Shown here: piece after piece, positions 10,431 to 20,977 of the stretch | How positions within the stretch are numbered: the first letter of the stretch is position 1 | How the letters are laid out: each line of letters starts with the position of its first letter | Assembly (NCBI GenBank): GCA_964036195.1 | Contig: OZ038458.1 | Span: forward strand, 12,785,832 to 12,849,831 | Reading direction: 5' to 3' | DNA: 64,000 nt | DNA from: Sphaerolaimus hirsutus | Taxonomy: Eukaryota > Nematoda > Chromadorea > Monhysterida > Sphaerolaimidae | The notes under the pieces: generated by a model | What the model was told of the DNA's origin: nothing | The model's input: the letters and a program-made list of their open reading frames with translations, nothing else | Database searches by the model: none | Position numbers and translations under genes: made by a program

Positions 10431-13400
10431 TCACTCATAAATCTGATAGGCAATACCCCTGTTCCTTTTCCACTTCCACCAAGCGCCAAGTACACCTGCC
10501 ACGGCGCCCAACAGGAGCATGCATACCGCCAAAGCGAACATGGCGCCGCCGCTGGCGCCGTCGTGCACCACGGTCGACCCGCCGCCGGAGATGATTGTCG
10601 GTGAGAGGGCCGAGTGCAGCGACGACTTTTTCGCTGTGATCTGTGCCGGTTGAAAGGAGTCCAATGATGTCAATGAGACGATGTAGGCCAGTATGAGGGT
10701 TGGGGAGGGGGTTACCCCCCAAACGCTCCAGCTATCTATCTATCCCGGGGGCCGCTCAGCTACATATCTATCACGAGACTACTTTTTGGCTACTATCCCT
10801 CGAACCCCCCCACATTTTTTTCAGCTATCTATCCCCCCGGAGGAGCAATTTACAATCTGAATGAACCCCCGGAGCGGTCAAAATCTAACGAACCCCTGAC
10901 GCAGACACTGACAGAAAGCCTTCAAAATGTTTACCTTTCAAGTCCAAAATTCAAAAGAGGTATGTACTCATGTGTTTTCAAAGCATATTTTTCAGTTTTT
11001 ACTTAATTGAATTAATTTATTTTCATTATGTGCTATTTTAAGGGGTAAAAAATTAATTGATAATTTTCACGCAGATGCTGATAATTTAATGTTCACACAG
11101 CGGCACAGTTTGCACAACGTCTTACCTTTGTGCCGCCGACGTCAACAACCAGTGCGCCATCATTTACGGTCGCGTTGAGCGTGTTGATGGCGTCGGACAG
11201 TGACAGCTCCTCCTTCTTGTCGACCACGGCAGCGCCGCTCACACCCGAAGGTTGCGCGAGCGCGAAGCGAATGCACAGGGCGCCCGTGGTGCTGTCCAGC
11301 CGCCACTGCGCGAGGTAATTCGTCAATGAAAAAGAGCCAATACAAAAGAGCCCAGAAATGAACTTTAATTTCAAATTCCACTGTATTATAAATTGGGGCC
11401 GTACTTTCAAATAATGCACTAGAACTTTACTTTATCATAAAATGAATTTGTAATGTCAGCATAATCAATAGATATGAACTAATACATTGAGTTCTGAATA
11501 AACCGCAAAGACACCTTGAGACGCTTCTTTCCACCACCAAATATTTGAAAATGTGCAATTATTGAATAAAAATTGGCAAAAGATACGAAAGGCTGGTCTA
11601 CAGGCTGTTGCACTGACCGAGATTTCAAATACCCTCAGTGGGCTGACATTGGCTGCGGTGGCAATGATGTTGAGCAGGGCCTCTCTCGCCCCCGCCGCCT
11701 GGTCCAACACCTCCGGTTTCACTGCACACAAAATTTCACGATGGCAAAAGTGACCGCAAAAAACATTTCCAAACTTCTCAAAACATCGTCAACACTCACA
11801 ATTTTCCACCTCAAACTCGAAGTAACTGTCGTTGGTGAACTTGGCGCATGCGTGCGCAGCGTCGAGCAGCATGTCGGCTGATGGGCTAGTTATTCCCGAG
11901 AGAGTCGACATGGAGATGAAATCTATCGCAGTTGTTTTTTGGTAGTCCACTTGGCCCGTTTTCGACTGAAGAAGTTCAGGGAAATGTTTGAAAAGTAGAA
12001 ACAATTATGTGCAAGTTTAATTGCGCAAACTTACGTCTCTGCTGTAAATTTTGAGAGCGAGCAGCGATGCCGGGCCCTTGTATCCAGTGCGATCGTCACT
12101 GAGCTTCCAGTTTTCCTGAGAAAGACAGGGGAAGGATGTCATGACTCATGTGATTGTCTCGATTACCGGAAACAAAATCTGATTTACATTGTGCGCATAA
12201 TTTTTCACCGAAATTTCAAGAATGTTGGAAACGCAAAAATCAGCTTTAAGTGCATTTTAGTTTGCCGGAATGAGTTATTTTTAATCCCCATCAACGGCAG
12301 TTGACGGTAGTCATTCTGCTAAACTCAATGCGAAGCTCAATCCAAAGACGACTTAGGAGTTTTCCAAATTTTTCAAAATTCCCGTAGGAAACTAGCGTGT
12401 GCAGGACCAATGGATCTACACACACTAGTTTTCACCGTGACTGATGTGAAAACTGAAATGGCGACATGGCGACATCCAGCCTACTCTTATTGTATGCTAT
12501 GTGTTTTAATTTTCAAATTTTAGCTTTCATTAATTTAAATTCAAATTTAAATTAAATTAAATCATTCAACCGTGTTCGTTAATATGCATTTGGAAAAATT
12601 TCAGTTTTCACACGAAGTCACGGTGAAAACTAGTGTGTGTAGGCACATTAGAATAAATAGCAATGACGTGTGTAAACTGACCGTTGAGAAATATGCTTCG
12701 CGTGTACGGCCACTGCCCGCTTCTTCGCCGATCCATACACGTGTCTTCACGCCCGCCAACGTGCGCTACGTTGAAGTCATTCGACTTTAATGTGAATAAG
12801 TATCGTAACTCAGCAGATAAAGGGTTAAAAAATTTCAAACAGCGAATATCGACTTTTAACGTAGAATACTGGGGAAAAATCGATCATTTTCGATATCGAA
12901 ATTATTTCCATTTTCATTTTTTTATTTGTGAAGTTTGAAGTTTTTTGATGAATGAAATTTTTTTTGTTCGATTCGAATAAGGTATTTACTTACCTCGCCC
13001 ACATAGCTGTAGGTCTCATTAGGGCTGTCGGCGCCAAGAATCCACTGGTTGGCATCTCGCATTTGCATCTTCCTTCCAGTTTCGGCATCGGCGTCCCACA
13101 AGTCGGCTGCTTTCGTGCTGATGGGCTTGACGCCGGCGCACTTGCCCGTCGCCGTGTCCATGGCGTATTGCAGACCTGAGTTATGGTTGCTTTGTTTACA
13201 GAAAATGCGCAAAGTCGACAAATGGGGACTTCCGTTCCAAAAGTTCACAAGCGCCAAATCCAGAAAAATCGAGTTAGCTGTAGATTCGACATCCACGTAT
13301 TAGGTTGTAAACTAATGAAGTGTCTTTTTTCGATTTCATACAAATATACATTTGTGCATCCCACATTCTTTTGTACGTAGACCGATTTTGATGCCATTTG

Positions 13401-16400
13401 AGTATGTTGGGGTTTGGGGTCTGGGCTATGAGGAAATGTTTTTGTTTCCTCGAATAATCCCCCAGTCCCGAGATAAGGGGGGTCTATAAAAAGGTGGTCA
13501 TTTTGCATGGCCGATCTACACATTCACTTTGAACCTTACTCACTCAGCCATTTCTGGGCCAATTTGGATCGTTCGACACTTAAAATGATCAGCACAACCA
13601 GTAGATTCCATTTTTGTAGTCGGATTAGTGATGTCTAAATTACGTATGCCGATTTGACCCAGTTTTAAAACACCAAAAATAAATTTTTCTAAACATGCTA
13701 TCATATACTTTATACAATGGGGATTCATATACCAAAAAAATTATTTCAATATCTCTTATCAATCAAAAGTAATAGAACTTTAAACTTCCGTCTCCCATAC
13801 ATGTAAATAACTAATCAAGAATGATGAATACAGATAACCTGAGCATAAAAATGAAACTTACAGGTTTTTCTGATCATTTTAAGTGTTCATTGGTGGAAAT
13901 TGGCTGAGAAATGGCCGAGATATGGATTTCTGAAGTCACATGCATTTGCTCGTCATGCAGATTTTTCTATTTATTGTTTGGAGGCGAATGTTTAAAGTGA
14001 TATAACTTTTGACTGGAGAGAGATATTGAAATAATTTTTGGGCCAGATTTTTTCTTTTTGTCTATAGTATATGATAGCAACTTCAAAAAAACCGTCTTGA
14101 AAAATTATAATTACGATTATTTTTCATGTTCAAAAACCGGGTCAAATCGGCATACGGGATTAAGACATCACTAACTCGACCACAAAAATTGAATCTGCGG
14201 ATTGTCCTGGTCATTTTAAGTGTTGAACGATCCGAATCGGCCCAGAAATGGCTGAGTTATTAAGCTTCAAAGTCAATGTGCATATTGGCCACGTAAAATG
14301 AACACCTTTTTATAGACCCCCCTTATCTCGGGACTGGGGGATTGTTTGAGCAAACAAAAACATTTCATCATAGCCCAGACCCCAAACCACAACATACTCA
14401 AATGGCATCAAAATCGGTCAACGTACAACACAATGGAAAGCACAAATGTAGATTTGTATGAGATGGCAAAAAAAGACACTTCATTAGTTTACAACCTAAT
14501 ATAATTCTGCCCATTTTGGTAAAAAATCAGTGTTATAGTCCATTTCGTTCCCGAGATACAGTGGTACCGTTTTTCAGAAAAATCACAATTTTCATATCGA
14601 AAGTGCACATCTCAGATCCCCTATGAAAAACAGAACTTTCATTTCGTAAGTGCACATATCCATGTCGGACCACCGGAGTTTCATTTCATATCATTACAAG
14701 TGCACATTTCCAAAAAATAGTTTCATTTCCAAAAGTGCACGCGTGCTCCGGATCGTTCGCGAAGAGCCGGCCGGATTTCCCATACAAAATAAAGTTTCAT
14801 TTCCAAATGTGCATACGTGAATTTCCAAATTTATTTTGCTCTATAAACCGAGTACGGGTATAAATATAGATCTGAAAATTTAGGTTTGTGTACTTCTCGA
14901 AAAGGGCTTCTCATTGGTGTAATTGGGTTTGCCCTGCGATGCACCGTTAGGAAGTTATTTACATTTCAAGTTCAAATTTTTAAATTTACTCCTTATTTTG
15001 GGTGGTTTACAAAATATGACATAACTCCCAAATTATTTACCAGCCGACAAAATTTAAGGACACAAAAATTGTAGACAAATGTCCGAGATATCTGAAAAGT
15101 GCAGGACAAGCTTTGTCGCCCAAACATGGCGCTGCCGGGCCAGCGCCAAACTTTAAAATGCGATTTTGAAAAATCGAAAAATCTGGATATGTTAACTTTT
15201 GGAATGAAAGTCCCCAAATAGGATAATAAAAAGACCCCAAAGGGCAACGGGTTCGACTCTTCGGGATCGGGATTTTAAATTTGTTCTGATATTGAAGGAC
15301 TTTCTCTGATTTGCCACAAAAATAGTCAAAAAATACACATTTCATAGTAGAAAGTAATTTTCAAAACTTTTTTTTCATTTCCACTATCCGGGATCTTTAT
15401 TTGAAAATTTTCAGTATCGGTACCGGTATCGGGATTCGTTTTTTTGAGATTTCGGGATAGGGATAAATTTTTTTCGAAATTTCGGGATCGGGATTGAGGT
15501 TTCAGGAAATTTTCCGGGATTCGTGATGGGGGGAATCCCGTTTGAACACTACCTGCGACGCGCAAACCACTCACCGTAATTGAAATCGTGCATCACAAAA
15601 AACTGGCCCTTGTCAGGTAGATCCAAGTCTCCAATGAAAGGCGGGTGCTTGGATTCATCAGCCAAATACGTGAACGCGGCTATCCTGGTGCCGTTGGGGT
15701 CGGGCGCGTTCGTGTACAGCAGGCGGTCGGTGACCGTGTACTCTTGGTTGTTGGAACGCAGCTGCATGTCGGCAGTGAAGTTGCCGATCGATGGAGGCTC
15801 CTCGCCGGGGTCGGCGCCCGCGCAGAATACACCCAGTGGTGGCTGAGTGCGTATTTGTGGCCGTGAAATGGACTCTTGTGGAAGTGACAAATTATTAGCT
15901 AACCTCAAGAAACGAAATTAAACATGGAAAATGTTTTTTTTAAACCGAATCATTCCCGTAAATATTTCAAATTTTCATTTAATTTCGAATTTTCCCAACC
16001 GGTATCCAGACAAGACTTGCCCGCCGGGTGACTCTTACACCTACTCCAAGTAGATTTTTGGCTAATTTTCCATCGCTATTATTTTTATCACTACGGTACA
16101 AAACTAACGAGGAAAAATGTTTCATTCATGGACGGGTCCACAGTCGCATGAACATCACTAAATCGCATGCTGCTGTGAAATAGGTCGCGGCTGGTGTCGC
16201 TGCCGCTCTCCGGCTCTGAGAATGAACGCGTCAACGTGCCTTAATCGACACAATGGAACAAAAATAAATGCCACACGAGCTCACCAAAGATAAGAACTTC
16301 AAGATAAACGGGCGACCCCTCTTCCCCAGCTTTAAAGGCGGGCTTTGGAGTATTTTTCCCGTCGTACTCATAATATCCAACTGATATTTGCAGTTTCGCA

Positions 16401-19400
16401 GTTCCATTACCGTCGGCGACTGAAGTTTGCTTGAGACAGCCAACCCACGTATTTAAGCGCATGCCGGCGAAAGTGGCGTTCTTTTCTATCCAGGAATCGA
16501 ACTTTGCCTCTGGGAGAGTAGTGGGGTTCACAGCAGGATATGTAGAGCATAGATGAACGCTTCAACGCACACTAGTCTGCACCGTGACTTCGGTGAACAC
16601 TGAAATGGCGACATGTCGCCATCCAGTAGGGTTCAGACAATATATCGTATCGAATATCGGATATCGACTGTTTTTTTCATATCGAATATCGACCAGTTTC
16701 GAATATCGACCATTTTTGAATATCGATATCAAATACCATTTTTCTGATACATCAAACCTGTATTGTGTCCCCAAATCAAGCTATTATTTTCATTTTGAGA
16801 TATTTGATTGATGTGATGTGTTTATAACATTTTAGTTGATGAGTAAAAGTAAAGTATTTACAATTTCAATTTTGTTGGAGTGCTTACTAGGGATGGCCAA
16901 GTTTTTTTCAAAGGTTTTTTTTTACAATAAAAAACGTTTCGTTTGAAGAAAAAAATCCAACCATCGAAACCGTTTTTTAAAAAAACCTTGACCAAAATTT
17001 TTAGTACTAAGCACTAGGTATTATGCAATTTTTTGCGCACAAGCGCGCAATTTCACATGCACATTACTATTTGTAGTTGTTTTCATTGGTTTTGCGTCAT
17101 TTTGAGTGTAAAAACTTCCACTTGTTTGTGCTATTGGTCCCACACACACTAGTTGACATCGATACCAAATGTCAACTGGTTCCGATCCCAATTCCAAGCT
17201 TGCATTCGAATGTCGTTCGTTGGCTCATCAGCAAGCTTTCAATTAAAATAGGAACCAGTTGACATTAGGTGTCGATGTCAACTAGTGTGTGTGGGCCCAA
17301 TGTGTCATAATAAGCCACGATATGCTAGTGTAGTAAATATACAATATACACCCAATGTGCCCCGACATACTTGTACAGTGTGAAACACTACTGCCAATGT
17401 GTTAGCCTCCTCTTATAACCCTATTTACGCACTTTTCCATGACCAACTTCACTTGAAATCATGAACGTTCGACAAAAAGCGATATACATAATAAGTCGAC
17501 GTAAAATGGATATTTTTGACAAAAATCACCATTTATAATGATATCACATGGCCATATCTGGGAGCTTTTAAAAAAAAACGGTTTTATTTTAAAATAAAAC
17601 CCTTTTTAAAAAACCCGGTTTTTATTTGAAAAAACCCTGTCGTTGAAAAAAAAAATTTTTTGGCCATCCCTAGTGCTTACTCACATTTCTTGTATTTGGT
17701 CTGATTTCCTACCTACCAGAAAATGTTGATATGCTGCTTTTCTTGCAACATACCTACCCTTAAGCAATTGTATTATTAGTACAATCGGGGGTGTATGAAC
17801 TGTAATGTCCACCAATTATGGTTTTCCTGCTACAATTTGATTCATCATGTTTTTCTTCCATTTCCTCATTTTAACTGTTCTGAACCTTGTTGAAATCACC
17901 ATTCATATTTCAGTAAAGAGATAATCAACTATGTTTGCAACCACATGAAAATACAATATGCTACTTGAAATATGCCTTGCTGTACCAAACACAAAAAATA
18001 TCGAAATATCGAATATTTTTTAATATCGACTATCGATATCGAGGTTCCATATCGTATCGATATCGAATATCGAGTTTCAGAAAAAATATCGAATATCGAT
18101 ATCGAGTTTTCGAAACATATATATCGAATAGATTATCGATATCAAAAAGTCATATCGTCTGAACCCTACCATCCAGTGTACAATTATTGTATGCTATGTG
18201 TTTTAGTTTTCAAATTTTCAAATGTAAACTTTCATGGATTTAAATTCAAATTTTAATCAAATTTTATCATCGAACCGAGTTGATTAATTTGAATTTGAAT
18301 AATATTAAAGTTTTCACCAGAGTCACGGTACAAACTAATGTGCGCAGCGCGTATACAACCAAACGCACGCGGGCGGTTGCGAATCCATGTGAACATGTCC
18401 ACGATTGATGTCCAGGTGGACGAGTTTCCCGAAGTGATAACCTTCAGATTGTCGTTGTCAAATGAAAATGGACTTCTCACCACCGATGTCTCGTTTAACC
18501 TGCACAAGCTGCCTGCGTCAGTGGACACGCACATTTGAAGGGTGGGGGGGGGGGTGGCAGTAAATTTTTTGCTCTGAACTCGAAAAATCGATCGATACGC
18601 GTTTTTAGAAATATTAAGAAAGTTCATATTCAAAAAAACCCAGAAGGTCAGAATATTTTGCAAATTATCGGTTCTGATTTACTAGGCATTATTTTACAAA
18701 AAATTGTCACCACTTCATGTTGTAATAAGCCGAGATATGTCAGTTAGCCGATGCGCTTCGATGCTAGAAAATTACCGCAAAGTCAATCCGAATCCAAATT
18801 ATGCTACTTCTAAACCAATGCATCTAATTATCACTGCGTTACTTTTGTCAAAGTTATAAACATTCGTTGAAAAAGATTCTTTGAAAAACAAGTCCCACAG
18901 GCAGCCCACATTCAACAAATCTTCCGCAAAAACCGACCATTCACATAAGTGACATTGGCTCCACCAGGAGTATATATCCACTGTTCGTTAGCCGCATCGC
19001 AGAGCACACTGGACGTCTTATCCTCTCGCACAGCGTGACGCATCCAATGCGCCCGGCGCTCCTTCGCGGACGGGTCGCCCTCGCCGAACTCTACCATCTC
19101 GAATGCCATCTGCAGACAACAACAACGAATAATATTGACGATTGTGCGGGGTCGGTAATTCGCCAGCTAGTGCTTGCGCGAGCTTTGGTATGAAAAAAGA
19201 GCAGTGTCACTATTATTACTTCAAATTTAGAAAGAACTTTTGACGCAGTGGGGGTTGAGGTAAACATATTGATTGGGAAACTATCAAAAAAAATTTTACC
19301 GATGTAACTATAAAGAAATTGCGTCATCCCACCCCACCCATGCAATGCACACGATCAATCGAATCGTGGTTTGGCGTTGGCTGAATACGGTCCGGGAAGC

Positions 19401-19907
19401 TTTCGCCCGGTAAGCTACGGTCGGATCGAGTAAAATTTTCGTATCTTGTAATTTCAATATTTGACGTGATATTACGTACTTTAATCATATTCTACATATT
19501 TTATGAAAGATGTGCTCCACGAATAGAGTTCGTTTTATTAATGGCCGCCGCATCTTTTAGATATCAAGATACCGCCAAACCGCCCCAAATAAGTGACGCT
19601 GACAAAAAAACCCAACCGGGCTGACAGTAAAGAACACAAATCAGTGTGCAGAAATGTTCAGGAAGAAAGTTTTTCATTTAACAGCGCGGGTTGAACCCCG
19701 AAAGTTTTCAAAAAAATCACCAATCTCCAAAAGCAGTGAACCAACTACGACACGCCCACCCCTTAAACGCACATAATAATCGCTGTCAGGCAACAGTTTG
19801 GGCAACGCGACGGACGTCTCCAGCAACTCCTTCTGTTTGTCGCACTTGTAGGCGGACAGCTGGCCGACCAGCGCCGAGCACAGCACACACAGCAAGAATT
19901 CACGCAT
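10431..19907 (-). CDS. Unidentified type I membrane glycoprotein, about 12 exons
   Basis: Predicted exons, high to low: 19907-19773, 19109 to about 18936, about 18513-18360, 16509-16285, 16215-16109, about 15875-15575, 13175-12994, 12115-12035, 11965-11800, 11721-11618, 11305-11126, 10640-10431. The total is roughly 670 residues. The start MREFLLCVLCSALVGQLSA is a good signal peptide. The ectodomain has scattered Cys and several N-x-S/T sites (NET, NAT, NGT, NFT, NDS). The last exon encodes a membrane span (AMFALAVCMLLLGAVAGVL) followed by a basic stop-transfer WWKWKRNRG and a short tail ending YQIYE. I do not recognise the family. It recalls large invertebrate ectoproteins with several LolA-like beta domains, but that is only an impression. 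Exon phases were checked only for the first exons. Confidence 0.6.
10690..10905. repeat. Copy of the G-rich AGCTATCTATC MITE family
   Basis: It contains GGGGAGGGGGTTACCCCCC, AGCTATCTATCTATCCC and CCCGGAGGAGC in the same order as the defined hAT MITEs at 3078-3273 and 51133-51632. It ends AACGAACCCCTGA. A clear target duplication was not found. It is in the last intron of the membrane-protein gene. Confidence 0.6.
12165..12410. repeat. Fold-back MITE, CTAGTT family, GTCAAC centre
   Basis: Inverted arms surround a palindromic centre near 12295 (CAACGGCAGTTGACGG), as in the copies at 1590-1795 and 62385-62590. The right end is CTAGCGTGTGCAGGACC. It lies directly beside the related element at 12417, so two members of the superfamily are adjacent. 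Confidence 0.6.
12417..12641. repeat. Fold-back MITE ending TACACACACTAGTTTTCACC
   Basis: The left end TACACACACTAGTTTTCACC (then GTGACT) is mirrored at the right by AGTCACGGTGAAAACTAG followed by TGTGTGTA. The interior is AT-rich and contains ATTGTATGCTATGTG. The same element, interrupted by other transposons, is at about 16565-18350. This uninterrupted copy shows what the empty site of the nested locus looks like. Confidence 0.75.
13300..14499. mobile_element. Mariner-like fold-back element, 1.2 kb palindrome, TA target
   Basis: The element starts TTAGGTTGTAAACTAATGAA and ends with the reverse complement. TA flanks it at 13298-13299 and 14500-14501. The arms run inward for about 500 bp each with scattered mismatches. 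Paired blocks include GAGATAAGGGGGGTCTATAA near 13468 with TTATAGACCCCCCTTATCTC near 14310, and the GGTCAAATCGGCATACG block in both arms. The TTAGGTTG start and TA duplication fit mariner. No transposase frame is present. It lies in an intron of the membrane-protein gene. Confidence 0.8.
14593..14825. repeat. Irregular short repeats of TTTCATTTC...AAGTGCAC
   Basis: About five degenerate copies of TTTCATTTC followed closely by AAGTGCAC occur at uneven spacing. The units are not exact tandem copies. No gene or RNA structure was recognised here. Confidence 0.5.
15235..15552. repeat. GGGATCGGG-rich hAT-like MITE
   Basis: Repeated CGGGATCGGGATT motifs on one side and a right end CCCGTTTGAACACTA match the family at 50631-50896 (start TAGGGTTCGAAACGGGA) and 52586-53614. 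The left end is degenerate. It sits in an intron of the membrane-protein gene, about 20 bp from the splice donor of the exon ending at 15575. Confidence 0.6.
16888..17672. mobile_element. hAT-type MITE, GTGCTTAC duplication
   Basis: It starts TAGGGATGGCCA and ends TGGCCATCCCTA, flanked by the exact 8-bp GTGCTTAC (16880-16887 and 17673-17680). The ends carry long runs forming TTTAAAA-rich inverted arms. The interior contains GCGCACAAGCGCGC. The same family is at 52598-53236. It contains the fold-back MITE at 17140-17302. Confidence 0.85.
17140..17302. repeat. Fold-back MITE CACACACTAGTTGACATCGA
   Basis: The ends CCCACACACACTAGTTGACA and the reverse complement at 17272-17295 enclose about 100 bp with GGTTCCGATCC and AGGAACCAG inverted. 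The near-identical copy at 59908-60066 defines the family. This copy sits inside the hAT MITE at 16888-17672 and is the innermost layer of the nest. Comparison with the uninterrupted relative near 52830 shows the host element lacks it there. Confidence 0.8.
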
Positions 19908-19979
19908 GGTCACGCGATTTTCGAAGATTCCTGGTTTTAGATGACAATTTTCTAAAAAATAAATAGTTAGCCAACTCAA

Positions 19980-20300
19980 AATGAATTAAATAAATCATCG
20001 CGATAATGTGACTGCGCGCATCACATCAACCCATAGATAAAGAATCGCCGTCAGATCGACCATGAACAGGAAATAACATGAAGCTTCATTTTGGTTGTCA
20101 TGGACATGGTTGGTTTTAGTAAAATTCTTATTACTGAAATTGTATTTTATCTTTATTAAAATTGTATTTTATTTTTATTTTATTCATGTTTCAGTTTATT
20201 TTTTATTATTTTATTCTGAAATGTCATTAATAAAATAAAATGAAACCATTTTACAAAAAATCGAAAATCTTGGATGCAAGGCCATAGAACTATGTGCACG
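19980..20300. other. AT-rich spacer upstream of the LINE
   Basis: The spacer contains repeated ATTTTATTTTTATTTTATT-like runs near 20140-20215. Similar T/A runs occur near 29590-29680 beyond the LINE. It should include the promoter of the minus-strand membrane-protein gene. I see no coding signal. Confidence 0.4.
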
Positions 20301-20548
20301 CTAGAAGCACGCTAGTTAGGTGAGGAGAGGGAAAAAAAAGAAAAAATTTCTTGAGCGCAATTTCTCTGAAGAAGCGCAAAGGGTGTTGAGACACCCTTCG
20401 TTGTGGGTGTTGGAGGGTGTGACACTGCAGGTGGTCCACCCAGTTTTTATTGTGTTACTTTTTGGACAGTTTTTTACGACTTTTTGTCCTTGTTGGTACA
20501 AAACAACCGTCTTTTTAGGTTGTACGTGACAAAGCCTAGTTTTGGCTC

Positions 20549-20977
20549 ATGTCCAAAAATTGTGAAAACGACTTCGTGGAGTCACGTGGCGACGCAGACG
20601 CCGATCGTGACCACGACTCGTCAATTTGGTCATCTGTTGCAGACCATAGTGCGAGTCCAGACGACGCACCGTCTGCAATAATTCTATCCACTTCGGGTGA
20701 AGGCCGGAATTTGAGTACGAGCGACTCTAACGTCAGTAAAAATACGATACTGAATTTGGCAGACATGTCGGAGGATAGATCGGCGCCAGACGAAGGGGAA
20801 CTGTCGAACAGCGAAAATCGAGACCCGTCCGGCTCGCAAGGCGCCTTGGTGATCGACGCGGGCGATACTATGGACACGCGCGACGAAAACATGCCGCGCG
20901 AGGCAAACAATGAGAGACTTGAGCAGAACGAAGTGAGTCATGCTCAATGGGTAGATGCTCGAGTTTTTCCGGCGTAG
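20549..20977 (+). CDS. Acidic 142-codon ORF, possible first exon of LINE ORF1
   Basis: The frame encodes a Ser-, Asp- and Glu-rich chain (MSKNCENDF to RLEQNE). A consensus splice donor GTGAGT follows codon 128 at 20933. An acceptor TTTTACAG at 21239-21246 would join it in phase to DAGGACSSSARKKR of the long frame, giving a 314-nt intron. Alternatively it is a short separate upstream ORF, overlapping the start of the long frame by 31 nt. No family is recognised. Confidence 0.5.
   Translation: MSKNCENDFVESRGDADADRDHDSSIWSSVADHSASPDDAPSAIILSTSGEGRNLSTSDSNVSKNTILNLADMSEDRSAPDEGELSNSENRDPSGSQGALVIDAGDTMDTRDENMPREANNERLEQNEVSHAQWVDARVFPA

Larger units (their letters stand above)
16627..18168. mobile_element. 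hAT-type element with ATATCGAAT repeats, CCATCCAG duplication
   Basis: It starts TAGGGTTCAGAC and ends GTCTGAACCCTA. It is flanked on both sides by the exact 8-bp CCATCCAG (16619-16626 and 18169-18176). Both subterminal regions are dense in ATATCGAATATCGATATCG motifs. It inserted into a fold-back MITE and itself received the element at 16888-17672. No transposase ORF is present. A related fragment starts at 61844. Confidence 0.85.
16550..18356. repeat. Fold-back MITE interrupted by nested transposons
   Basis: The left part (CACACTAGTCTGCACCGTGAC, GAAATGGCGACATG) and the right part (ATTGTATGCTATGTG, then GAGTCACGGTACAAACTAA) together match the intact copy at 12417-12641. They are separated by the hAT element at 16627-18168 and a CCATCCAG target duplication. 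This is the outermost layer of a four-level nest in an intron of the membrane-protein gene. Confidence 0.75.
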
